Assembly: GCA_964415185.1 (NCBI GenBank)
Contig: CAYPZI010000028.1
Location: forward strand, 1 to 28,732
DNA from: CAYVBJ01 sp964415185
Lineage (GTDB): Bacteria > Bacteroidota > Rhodothermia > Balneolales > Balneolaceae
DNA: 28,732 bases
Reading direction: 5' to 3'
The notes below the pieces were generated by a model. The model was given only the letters and a program-made list of their open reading frames with translations. It made no database searches and was not told the origin of the DNA. The position numbers and the translations under genes are program-made. Shown here in pieces: positions 1 through 7,829 of the stretch. Numbering within the stretch: position 1 is the first letter of the stretch; each line of letters starts with the position of its first letter.

Positions 1-344
1 TGACTTATTTAATTTAAAATCAATCCTTTATAATTACTCTTGCGGATTTTAGGTACTAATAAATCCGATGAGTTTTTAATTTTGGCTTCCGGTATGTCAA
101 TTCTAAAACTGATTTTTGTTTCGATTCTCTCACCTGTTCTATTTCAGTCTCAGTTGGGTTATGACAGGCAAAATTTCGATATCCAAGGCAACGCGTGAGG
201 ATCTTTGGCCACACCAACTCTCCCGGTTCCATAAAACAACCTTTTTAATATATTTAACTTTATTTACACAGTAAGCTATCAGGAATAATTGTATAATCGG
301 ATATCCTTATTATCGCGTAAATCAATCAAATTATAGGCTTAACT
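1..344. other. AT-rich region without a recognisable gene
   Basis: I see no coding region, RNA gene or clear terminator in this stretch. It is AT-rich, especially from about 240 to 340. It must hold the promoter of the glycosylasparaginase gene that starts at 345, but I cannot place convincing -33/-7 or -35/-10 boxes. A weak Shine-Dalgarno-like AGG lies at 335-337, seven bases before that start. The window opens with TGA, which could be the stop of an upstream gene cut off by the edge, but three bases cannot show this. Confidence 0.6.
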
Positions 345-1304
345 ATGATTAGCAGAAAAAGATTTTTAAAAACAGCTGCATTTGGCTCCCTTTTATCCAT
401 AAGTAAAATGAAAGTAAATAAAGCAGGAACGGCAGTGAACAAGCCGCTTATCCTCTCTACATGGAATTTCGGTTTGGAAGCCAATAAAAAAGGCTGGGAG
501 ATACTTAAGGCAGGCGGCAGTTCGCTCGATGCCGTTGAGGCAACAGCCAGGGTGCCCGAAGCCGATCCTGACAACCATTCGGTCGGGTACGGAGGTTTTC
601 CGGACCGCGACGGGCGTGTTACACTCGATGCCTGTATTATGAAGGGGAATGGAGAATGCGGGTCGGTAGCATTCCTGGAAAAGATAAAACATCCTGTTTC
701 GGTTGCAAGAAAAGTGATGGAAGAAACTCCCCACATTATGCTGGCGGGTGAAGGAGCTCTTCAGTTTGCCATAAATTCCGGCTTTGAACAAACGGACTTA
801 CTGACAGACGAAGCCAGGGAAGAGTGGGAAAAGTGGAAAATAAAATCGGAATACAATCCAATCCCGAATATCGAAAACCATGATACAATCGGAGTACTTG
901 CCATTGACAACAATGGCGTTCTTTCGGGTGCATGCACTACCAGCGGACTTGCTTTTAAAATGCGGGGCCGTGTCGGTGATTCTCCCCTGATTGGCCCTGG
1001 CTTGTTTGTGGACCAGGAAGTTGGGGCTGCCACAGCTACAGGCAACGGCGAAGAGATTATTCGCGTGGCAGGCAGCCACACCGTAGTTGAAATGATGAGG
1101 CAGGGCCGCTCACCAAAAGAGGCCTGCAAAGAAGCTGTTAACAGAATCATCCGGAAGAATGAGGATCTCAGTAATCTGCAGTGTGCCTTTCTTGCGCTGA
1201 ACAAGGAGGGTGAATATGGAGGCTTTGCAATCCGTAACGGTTTCAGTTACGCAGTATCCGGTAAGGAAGGAGAGCGGCTGATTGAATCGGATCATGAAAT
1301 ATGA
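345..1304 (+). CDS. N4-(beta-N-acetylglucosaminyl)-L-asparaginase (glycosylasparaginase), Ntn-hydrolase family T2, exported
   Basis: Predicted to hydrolyse the GlcNAc-asparagine bond left after glycoprotein breakdown. The 319-residue length fits the family. The diagnostic HDTIG motif puts the autoprocessing and catalytic nucleophile at Thr181, so the precursor should split into alpha (about 1-180) and beta (181-319) chains. RVGDSP (209-214) and TGNGE (232-236) are the substrate-binding motifs of glycosylasparaginases, and they separate it from plant-type isoaspartyl peptidases. The N-terminus SRKRFLK followed by a short hydrophobic run looks like a Tat signal, but has Arg-Lys where Arg-Arg is usual. 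ATG at 345 has a weak AGG seven bases upstream. The gene stands alone and faces the M14 peptidase gene tail to tail across 240 bases. The enzyme family is secure; the export route is inferred. Confidence 0.9.
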   Translation: MISRKRFLKTAAFGSLLSISKMKVNKAGTAVNKPLILSTWNFGLEANKKGWEILKAGGSSLDAVEATARVPEADPDNHSVGYGGFPDRDGRVTLDACIMKGNGECGSVAFLEKIKHPVSVARKVMEETPHIMLAGEGALQFAINSGFEQTDLLTDEAREEWEKWKIKSEYNPIPNIENHDTIGVLAIDNNGVLSGACTTSGLAFKMRGRVGDSPLIGPGLFVDQEVGAATATGNGEEIIRVAGSHTVVEMMRQGRSPKEACKEAVNRIIRKNEDLSNLQCAFLALNKEGEYGGFAIRNGFSYAVSGKEGERLIESDHEI

Positions 1305-1438
1305 ATCCGGCTTTTGTGCCCCCAAAAATAACGGATAATTTCGAGATTCAGAACTCTTGACACCATAAAAAACAAGGGATTACCGGGATTATATCGTAAA
1401 ACAGGAATTCACTTTTGTTCCTTGTCAGTTGTTTACAG

Positions 1439-1469
1439 CGAACCACGAACCACAAACAACGAACAAACG
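1439..1469. repeat. Short degenerate repeat of CGAACCA/CGAAC units
   Basis: Four imperfect copies of CGAAC/CAAAC-like units follow each other (cgaaccacgaaccacaaac and onward). The repeat lies in the 240-base gap between two convergent genes. No further structure and no U-run hairpin is visible around it, so I do not call a terminator. Confidence 0.45.
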
Positions 1470-1544
1470 CATCCAGTACAAATCTGATGCAACTACAAAA
1501 TTGCGACTTAAACTTTTACGTTAAGTAAGGAGTTCTGATGTTAC

Positions 1545-2600
1545 TCATTCATCCAACTGTTTCAATGCCGCCCGGATTACCTGGAGGTGAATACGGGATT
1601 GTACTACAGGATCAATCATATTGAATTCAAACTCCTCGAACAAGTCTTCGGGTAAATCTCCACGGGCAGCCTTGTTTCTTATTTCGGGAAGTTTTTCTTT
1701 AAATGCCAGGTAGTGGGCAGGGACACCGGGACGGCTTTCAATGTCTTTTTTTGACCGGACTAAAAAGAGTGGCAGTTCGGTAACCAGGCAAAGAGGGTCA
1801 TTACCAAGTGACCTTATATATTCCATAGAGCTGAGATGGAAGCGGGAAGCCATTTCTTCGTCACCTTTTTTTAAAAAATGTTCCCGCATGGCTTCTCCTT
1901 CGGGTGTGGTTGTAAAGCCTGGTCCGATATACTGAAATCCTTTTTCACCGTCCCGGTCATGGTCATGCAGGGGCAGGTTCATTGATTCGGCAATCGATCG
2001 AAACCGGGACTGAAGAGATTGGGTTCGATCCATCCAGTGCCGCTCAATCAAAAGCATGATTCCCTCTGCAAAAGCCATTCCGTGAAAATTGATGTAGAGA
2101 TCAAAAGGTGCGTGATTTTTCAGAAATTGTGAAATGGCTTTATTCTCAACCCTCATATCGGGATAACCGAATTCCAGATCCCGCCCCGGTTCTTCCCGGA
2201 ACACATTCGTGGCAAAAGAGAGAAGGTCAGGCCAATCCCGGATCCACTTCCGGTTTTTCTGTTCTCCATCGGGATTGATGTGCGGAATGATAAAAAAACT
2301 GTATGTATTGAACAGGGATTCCAATTCATGGGAGTGTTCCAGGAAATAAGTAACCAGTAAACGAAGGGTCCCGGGCCCGGCAGGCTCGTCGGAATGAGCC
2401 CCGCTCATCAATACCACCCTGGTATCACCGTGTCCCGCAATAAAACCGTGTATGGGCCGGTTTTCCTCACTGAACCCGACTGCTAACCGGCGGACATTAT
2501 CATCGCCTGTTTTCAACAGTCCGGAAATTTCTTCAATAAACGATTCGGAAGTCCGGAATTTAAAATTTTTGGTTTCAACATTTTCAACAAATGAAAGCAT
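1545..2600 (-). CDS. M14-family zinc carboxypeptidase-like metallopeptidase, cytosolic
   Basis: A 351-residue member of the M14 / succinylglutamate desuccinylase-like superfamily. Zinc ligands are visible as His69-x-x-Glu72 (in SGAHSDEP) and His173 (in INFHG). Asn109-Pro-Asp-Gly (in PHINPDGE) is the substrate-carboxylate region, and Glu275 in LVTELPLF is the likely catalytic glutamate. No signal peptide is present, so it should act in the cytoplasm on small peptides or peptide-like amides; the substrate cannot be told from sequence. The ATG at 2600 is supported by AAGGA at 2605-2609, one of the few clear Shine-Dalgarno sites here. It is divergent from lepA. Confidence is high for the fold and low for the substrate. 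Confidence 0.8.
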   Translation of the reverse strand: MLSFVENVETKNFKFRTSESFIEEISGLLKTGDDNVRRLAVGFSEENRPIHGFIAGHGDTRVVLMSGAHSDEPAGPGTLRLLVTYFLEHSHELESLFNTYSFFIIPHINPDGEQKNRKWIRDWPDLLSFATNVFREEPGRDLEFGYPDMRVENKAISQFLKNHAPFDLYINFHGMAFAEGIMLLIERHWMDRTQSLQSRFRSIAESMNLPLHDHDRDGEKGFQYIGPGFTTTPEGEAMREHFLKKGDEEMASRFHLSSMEYIRSLGNDPLCLVTELPLFLVRSKKDIESRPGVPAHYLAFKEKLPEIRNKAARGDLPEDLFEEFEFNMIDPVVQSRIHLQVIRAALKQLDE

Positions 2601-2760
2601 TTTTTCCTTTTTATATTTGAAACGAAACGTTACGGTAATGTTGTACCGGGTAAAAATCTGCCAGGCAGAAAAAGAGTTAAATAAAGGTAAGAATTAAATG
2701 AAAGGTGCGTTTCATCTTTGTATATTTAAAGCTTGTTAATTTTCGGAGAAAAACCTTTCA
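2601..2760. promoter_or_regulatory. Divergent intergenic region: M14 peptidase (-) and lepA (+)
   Basis: These 160 bases separate two divergent starts and must hold both promoters. For lepA, TATATT at 2721-2726 could be a -10-like box. Alternatively, TTTG at 2717-2720 followed by TAATTTTC at 2737-2744 resembles the Bacteroidota TTTG/TAnnTTTG promoter, but its spacer of 16 is too short. GGAG at 2745-2748 is a distant Shine-Dalgarno for lepA. AAGGA at 2605-2609 on the minus strand serves the peptidase gene. The promoter assignments are tentative. Confidence 0.3.
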
Positions 2761-4563
2761 ATGAATAATATTCGTAACTTTTGTATAATTGCTCACATTG
2801 ATCACGGCAAATCCACGCTCGCCGACCGGTTACTCGAACGTACGGGTGCCATTACCGAGAGAGAGATGCAGGAACAGGTTCTGGATGATATGGACCTGGA
2901 AAGGGAACGGGGAATTACCATTAAAAGCCATGCGATCCGGATGGAGTATAAGAGATCAAAAGAGGAGATATATATATTCAATCTTATTGATACTCCCGGT
3001 CATGTTGACTTTGCATATGAAGTTTCGAGGGCACTGAAAGCGTGTGAAGGAGCACTCCTTGTAGTGGATGCCGCACAGGGAATCGAGGCACAAACAATAT
3101 CCAATCTTTACCAGGCGATTGACCAAAACCTGGAAATTATCCCGGTATTGAATAAAATTGACCTTCCGGGTGCCGATGTAGAAGGGGTGGGCCAGCAGAT
3201 TGTTGACCTGATCGGGTGCGCCCATGATGAGATCCTCAAGGTCTCAGGCAAGACCGGCGAAGGAGTGGATGAAATGCTTGAAGCCATTGTAGAACGAATT
3301 CCCGGTCCGGCACAAAATACGGATAAGCCGCTGAAAGCCCTGATCTTTGATTCGATTTTTAATACTTACAGGGGGTCGATCGCTTACATAAGGGTGATGG
3401 AAGGTGAATTGAAAAAAGGTGACCCGATTCTGTTTATGGCCACACAAAAAAAGTATGATGCAGAGGAAATCGGATATCTGAAATTAAAAAAAGAACCATG
3501 TAAAAAACTGGAAGCCGGCGATGTCGGTTATGTGATAGGCAGCGTAAAGTCACTGCAGGATGCACGGGTAGGTGATACAATCACACTCCAGGATAATCCT
3601 GCTGATAAACCGGTGCCCGGATACAAGGATGTAAAGCCGATGGTGTTCAGCGGTATGTTTCCGACAAACTCCGAGGAATTTGAGGATCTGAGGGCAGCAC
3701 TTGAGAAACTGCAGTTAAATGATGCTTCATTGACCTATCAGCCGGAAACTTCAAAAGCCCTTGGATTTGGGTTCAGGGCCGGTTTTCTTGGCCTTTTACA
3801 CATGGAAATCGTACAGGAGCGGCTTGACAGGGAGTTTAATATTGATATCATCACAACTGTTCCCAATGTACAATACGAGGTTGTAACATCGGAAAAAAAG
3901 AAAATCACCGTTGATAACCCGAGTGAAATGCCGGATATAGGCCATGTAGAAGAGGTTTGGGAACCATACATCAAAGCCAGCATCATCACACCGGCAGATT
4001 ATATCGGCCCGATTATGAAACTTTGCCAGGAAAGAAGAGGAAATTACATCAATCAGCTTTTTATGCAAAATAACCGGGTGGAAATTACGTATGAATTACC
4101 GATGGCCGAAGTGGTGTTTGATTTCTATGACAAGCTGAAAAGCAATACCAGAGGCTATGCGTCTCTCGATTATGAACTGCTTGAATACAGAAAAGGCGAC
4201 CTTGTGAGGCTCGATATCCTGCTGAACGGGGAACCTGTTGATGCTCTTTCAAGTATCTCACATCGTGACAAGGCGTATGAGCAGGGCAGAAAAATATGTT
4301 CTAAGCTTAAAGAATTGATTCCAAGGCAGCAGTTTGAAGTTGCCGTACAGGCGGCTATCGGTTCACGGGTTATTGCTCGCGACACTGTAAGAGCCCTGCG
4401 TAAAGACGTGACGGCAAAGTGTTATGGCGGCGATATTACCCGGAAAAGAAAATTGATTGAAAAACAAAAAGAAGGGAAAAAAAGAATGAAACAGGTTGGA
4501 AGTGTGGATATTCCGCAAGAAGCGTTCCTGGCTGTTTTATCAATGGATGAGGATGAAAGATGA
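2761..4563 (+). CDS. lepA: Elongation factor 4 (LepA), ribosome-associated GTPase
   Basis: A 600-residue translational GTPase of the usual LepA length, acting on ribosomes during initiation and elongation stress. G1 AHIDHGKS (11-18), G3 DTPGH (77-81) and G4 NKID (131-134) are intact. Further signatures are GITIKS (switch I), the GFRAGFLGLLHMEI stretch and the LepA C-terminal basic tail (DITRKRKLIEKQKEGKKRMK, ending near IPQEAFLAVL). It heads a + strand cluster with a secreted unknown protein (start overlaps the lepA stop as ATGA) and lepB. A lepA-lepB pairing is also known in Enterobacteria, so this is a familiar neighbourhood with an extra gene inserted. The identification is secure. Confidence 0.98.
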   Translation: MNNIRNFCIIAHIDHGKSTLADRLLERTGAITEREMQEQVLDDMDLERERGITIKSHAIRMEYKRSKEEIYIFNLIDTPGHVDFAYEVSRALKACEGALLVVDAAQGIEAQTISNLYQAIDQNLEIIPVLNKIDLPGADVEGVGQQIVDLIGCAHDEILKVSGKTGEGVDEMLEAIVERIPGPAQNTDKPLKALIFDSIFNTYRGSIAYIRVMEGELKKGDPILFMATQKKYDAEEIGYLKLKKEPCKKLEAGDVGYVIGSVKSLQDARVGDTITLQDNPADKPVPGYKDVKPMVFSGMFPTNSEEFEDLRAALEKLQLNDASLTYQPETSKALGFGFRAGFLGLLHMEIVQERLDREFNIDIITTVPNVQYEVVTSEKKKITVDNPSEMPDIGHVEEVWEPYIKASIITPADYIGPIMKLCQERRGNYINQLFMQNNRVEITYELPMAEVVFDFYDKLKSNTRGYASLDYELLEYRKGDLVRLDILLNGEPVDALSSISHRDKAYEQGRKICSKLKELIPRQQFEVAVQAAIGSRVIARDTVRALRKDVTAKCYGGDITRKRKLIEKQKEGKKRMKQVGSVDIPQEAFLAVLSMDEDER

Positions 4564-5144
4564 AAATAAAGTTTTATGTACCAATAGTTGTAATTTTACT
4601 CTTAATACTGGCACCTCTTCAGGTATATGCCCAGTTTGAGGAACCGGAAATTATTAAAATTGAAAAATCGGACAGATCCGAATTTCAGCAGAGATTTGAG
4701 GATATCAAATGGACCGGTCAGGGTTTGTATAACCCGACCACCATCGACAGGGTGCCAACCATAGAGCTCAGGGCAAGGCTTCAGGCTGCATTTGGCGACC
4801 CGACCCAGGGAATCGGTGACCTGATTGACAGAAGCAATTTCAGGCCGGGGAAAGCGGTTCAGTTCGAGTATTGGTTTGTGATTGACGGTGAAATTCCCAT
4901 GATGCTTCTCGACCTTGACGGGCCTTTTGAAAACGGATTGGTTTATGTAGGAGCGAGCAGGTATGTTGACTTGTATCCACAGATAAAACGGACATTGACA
5001 AAAATGCTTATGGGCGGCGATGATTCCATGGATGAATACAGCGATTATTTTTATTCTCCGGAGCGGGATCAATGGTATCTTGTAGAATATAAAGCCGGTG
5101 AATTTAAAAGAGAGCCGGTTTCCAAACCCAAAAGCTTCAATTAA
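4560..5144 (+). CDS. Secreted protein of unknown function between lepA and lepB
   Basis: I do not recognise this family. The 194-residue protein starts with a basic KIK, a hydrophobic core (about 6-21) and a signal peptidase I-type site VYA|QF after residue 24, so a soluble periplasmic or outer-envelope protein of about 170 residues is likely. There is no lipobox cysteine and no further membrane segment. The mature part is acidic at its start (QFEEPEIIKIEKSD) and holds an aromatic beta-like stretch (VQFEYWFVIDGEIPMMLLDLDG, about residues 95-116), followed by a helical segment near DLYPQIKRTLTKML. Its ATG overlaps the lepA TGA (ATGA), implying translational coupling, and lepB follows 17 bases later. 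A role alongside protein export is only a guess from position. Confidence 0.8.
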   Translation: MKIKFYVPIVVILLLILAPLQVYAQFEEPEIIKIEKSDRSEFQQRFEDIKWTGQGLYNPTTIDRVPTIELRARLQAAFGDPTQGIGDLIDRSNFRPGKAVQFEYWFVIDGEIPMMLLDLDGPFENGLVYVGASRYVDLYPQIKRTLTKMLMGGDDSMDEYSDYFYSPERDQWYLVEYKAGEFKREPVSKPKSFN

Positions 5145-5149
5145 CAGAT

Positions 5150-5154
5150 AGGAA
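5150..5154 (+). promoter_or_regulatory. Shine-Dalgarno AGGAA supporting the TTG start of lepB
   Basis: AGGAA lies seven bases before TTG 5162 and just after the stop of the preceding gene (5142-5144). No ATG in the same frame is near, so this site supports the TTG start. Confidence 0.6.
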
Positions 5155-5161
5155 CTCTACA

Positions 5162-6259
5162 TTGGCAAAAAAAGACGAAGTAAAAGATGAACTGAAATCC
5201 CGCCGCCGGGATAATGACAAATATTCTGAAGCTGATAAAAAAGCAAAGCACTGGGCGCGCGAATGGCTTGATGCCCTGATTTGGGCCGCTATTGCCGCAC
5301 TCATTCTGCGCACTTTCTTTTTCGGGGCTTACCGGATACCGACACCATCCATGGAAAAGACCCTGCTTACCGGTGATTTTTTGCTGGTATCTAAAATGGC
5401 CTATGGCGCAAGAACGCCTATGACGTTTTCCGTCCCATTTACCGACATCTATATGCCGGGTGTGAATATTCCCTGGTTCCGCATTCCAGGGTTGGAAGAT
5501 GTTGACCGCAATGAAATTGTTGTTTTTAATTATCCGATCGATGTGGCTCCCATATCGGCAAAAACAAATTACATCAAGAGGCTTGTCGGGATGCCCGGTG
5601 ACCGTCTTGAAATCAGAGACAAGATACTTTATGTGAACGGTGAACAGTCTGAACAATTTGAAACCCTGATGTACCATTACAGGGTACAGGTGCGCGACAG
5701 GGTCCGCCTGAGCCGGGCAAAGGTAAGAGAGGCAGGGGCAGAAATTGTACAGAGCGGCAATGGCTCCGTACATATTATGAATATGACCGATGAAGTGGCA
5801 AGGCAAATGTCCGGATGGCCGGAAATTGAAAGTGTTGAACTATTCGTGCTTCCGGATAATTTCAACGAATTTAGCCGCAGGGGGTTTAATTTTTCAAAAG
5901 GATTTTTAAATCATGATCAGATGCCGGAAATTATTATTCCCTACCAGGGACAGGAAATTACTTTAACAAATGATAATTGGCACATTTACCAGGATATAAT
6001 TGAAAGGTATGAACGAAACAGCGTTCAAAAAACGGACGAAACCTTTTTCATAAATGGTGAAGAGACCAATCGCTATACGATCAAAAAGAATTACTACTTT
6101 ATGATGGGTGATAACCGTGACGATAGCGAAGACAGCCGTTTCTGGGGCTTTGTTCCTGATGACCATATAGTTGGCAAGGCAAGTATTATCTATTTTTCGT
6201 GGGATCATGAGCGGTTTGCGCCAAGGCTTGGCCGTATGCTGAACCTGATTCATTCCTGA
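5162..6259 (+). CDS. lepB: Signal peptidase I with large periplasmic insertion
   Basis: Cleaves Sec and Tat signal peptides at the outer face of the inner membrane. A charged cytosolic N-terminus precedes one membrane helix (about 36-55). The catalytic Ser63 sits in PTPSMEKTL and the general base Lys139 in YIKRLVGMPGD. The C-terminal box GDNRDDSEDSRFWG (316-329) completes the active site. The 365 residues exceed the E. coli enzyme because about 150 residues (about 150-300) separate the Lys box from the last box, a layout I associate with Bacteroidota-type enzymes. The start is TTG, supported by AGGAA at 5150-5154. The gene ends tail to tail with the NRAMP gene, the two overlapping by 10 bases (6250-6259). 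The preceding secreted protein would itself be a substrate. Confidence 0.95.
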   Translation: MAKKDEVKDELKSRRRDNDKYSEADKKAKHWAREWLDALIWAAIAALILRTFFFGAYRIPTPSMEKTLLTGDFLLVSKMAYGARTPMTFSVPFTDIYMPGVNIPWFRIPGLEDVDRNEIVVFNYPIDVAPISAKTNYIKRLVGMPGDRLEIRDKILYVNGEQSEQFETLMYHYRVQVRDRVRLSRAKVREAGAEIVQSGNGSVHIMNMTDEVARQMSGWPEIESVELFVLPDNFNEFSRRGFNFSKGFLNHDQMPEIIIPYQGQEITLTNDNWHIYQDIIERYERNSVQKTDETFFINGEETNRYTIKKNYYFMMGDNRDDSEDSRFWGFVPDDHIVGKASIIYFSWDHERFAPRLGRMLNLIHS

Positions 6260-7545
6260 CGTTTTGCTTTAAATAAGGGACGGAGAAGCAGCGCAAATAC
6301 GATTACCGAAATAATAAATGTTGTCTGCTGGCCAGCAACGGTGAATCCTGCAGCAGATGATACAGCCCTCATCAGGTTATTAATACCAATCAGGATACTG
6401 ATATAAACTACAAGAGCTGTAAAGAGGTTATAAATTCTGCCATTCCTGTATTTTGCCGGAAGCACTTCTTTATTATTGATGAGTATAAAAAGAATAACAG
6501 CTATTACAGGCAGAATGATACCATTTAAGGCCTGAGCCAGAATGATAACCGGTATGGGCCTGAGGCCGAGCATTCCGAACATCAATCCCGTAAGCAGAAC
6601 GGCAATCCAGATACCCCTGAACCGTCTGCCTTTTTCATTCCACGTGCCGGGCCTGCTGTTTTTTTCAAGTATCGATTTAGCAGTAACTGCAGCAGCGAGC
6701 GCAGCAGTGAGTGTTGAACTGAGTCCTGCCCCAAACAGGCCCAGGCCAAGCAGCCAGCCGGCCCAGGTGCCAAGCCGGTCTTCAAGAGCACCCGAAAGGG
6801 ATTCGAAAGTAAAGGTTCCTGATATGGCAGAACCGGTAAGCAATACGGCTACTGAGACCAATCCGCCAAGGCCAATAGCAATCAGAAGGCTTATTCGCAT
6901 CTCAGGTTGTGTTTGTGAATGCTTTAAACCCGAGCCCAGGAATATATTGTAGGGTACTACGGTAGTACCGATTAAACCCAAAACAAGCAATTCCGCTCCA
7001 TCGGGAATAGATGGAATAAATGCCGCGGATAAAATTTCAACCGGATCCTGCGGAATCAAGATAGCGGTTGAAATAAAACAGAAACCCATAAAGGCTACTA
7101 CTGCACCAAGAGCCTTGGCAATTGATGTAACAGTACCAAACCACAATAACAGAAATGAAATCAACCCGATAACAGAAACAATGAGTGCATTGGGCAGTTC
7201 TGAAACAAGGCTAACACCGGCAACGGCACCAAGGATATTCCCTGTTTCAAAAGCCGCACAACCGGAAAGGATGGCAACCAGGGCAAAGTAGTTCAGCATT
7301 TTTCCGGCAATGGTATTTGAGTAGCGTTCAGCCATTATTTCACCGAGGTTGTTACCGCTTGCTGCGGTCAGGCGGGCTGATGCTTCCTGAAGCACAAAAC
7401 AGGCAACCGTCGAAAAAATTAGCGCCCATATAAGTGCATAGCCGAATTCGCTTCCCGCTGCGGCAGCCGTAGTAACCGTGCCCGGCCCGATAAAGGCTGC
7501 TGAAATAACGGACCAAAACAGAATATTAATAAGACGCTGCTTCAA
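6250..7545 (-). CDS. NRAMP-family (SLC11) divalent cation transporter, non-canonical binding-site type
   Basis: A 431-residue inner-membrane protein with about 11 hydrophobic helices, matching NRAMP in length and order. The first helix carries GPGTVTTA (20-27) where classical Mn/Fe NRAMPs have DPGN, so both metal-binding side chains (Asp, Asn) are missing. The sixth helix carries TTVVPYN (194-200) where A-x-x-MPH is usual, so the selectivity Met and the His are replaced too. I recall a bacterial subfamily with these GPGTVT and TTVVPYN motifs annotated simply as divalent metal transporters; its substrate is not clear to me. The start is TTG at 7545: an in-frame stop lies shortly upstream and no early ATG is available. 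No riboswitch is visible. The fold assignment is firm; calling it a manganese transporter (MntH) would be unsafe. Confidence 0.82.
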   Translation of the reverse strand: MKQRLINILFWSVISAAFIGPGTVTTAAAAGSEFGYALIWALIFSTVACFVLQEASARLTAASGNNLGEIMAERYSNTIAGKMLNYFALVAILSGCAAFETGNILGAVAGVSLVSELPNALIVSVIGLISFLLLWFGTVTSIAKALGAVVAFMGFCFISTAILIPQDPVEILSAAFIPSIPDGAELLVLGLIGTTVVPYNIFLGSGLKHSQTQPEMRISLLIAIGLGGLVSVAVLLTGSAISGTFTFESLSGALEDRLGTWAGWLLGLGLFGAGLSSTLTAALAAAVTAKSILEKNSRPGTWNEKGRRFRGIWIAVLLTGLMFGMLGLRPIPVIILAQALNGIILPVIAVILFILINNKEVLPAKYRNGRIYNLFTALVVYISILIGINNLMRAVSSAAGFTVAGQQTTFIISVIVFALLLRPLFKAKRQE

Positions 7546-7620
7546 AAGATCTGTAGATCGAAAGTTTATAAATCAATGTATTGAAAGTAGTAAAAAATGA
7601 ATAAAACTCTTTTATGCTGA

Positions 7621-7726
7621 AGTCGCGAGGATACGAAGCAACACGAAGAACCCGTGCCACATCTATTTAGAATTAAACTAAAAAATTAAAGCCGGTTTGC
7701 AGCTAATTATACTTTTTGGACAGCCT
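7621..7726 (+). repeat. Dispersed ~105-bp repeat, copy A
   Basis: This non-coding stretch recurs in the same orientation at 20235-20339. The last 66 bases (7661-7726) align without gaps to 20274-20339 with five mismatches by eye. The first 30 bases align with five mismatches, including a 17-base identical run ACGAAGCAACACGAAGA. One end reads, on the minus strand, AGGCTGTCCAAAAAGTATA, resembling a transposon terminus. It occupies most of the 284-base gap between the NRAMP gene and prfA. No open reading frame of note lies inside. Confidence 0.85.
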
Positions 7727-7829
7727 TTACAAAGATAACCATTTTAAAACGGGTTCAATCCTCATTAACCAAATATCAGATCTCAAACAATTTCCATATC
7801 TTAAGACATTAATTTAACAAAAAGATCCA

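Noticed and set aside
1..3. TGA at the window start as the stop of an upstream gene
   Set aside because: Three bases give no evidence of a reading frame.
5141..5806. 221-codon open frame on the minus strand inside lepB
   Set aside because: It lies fully antisense to a clear signal peptidase gene, has no domain I recognise, and its composition is that of a shadow frame.
7546..7620. Manganese riboswitch upstream of the NRAMP gene
   Set aside because: No paired-helix layout with conserved loops is visible in the short AT-rich leader, and the transporter is not a canonical Mn type.
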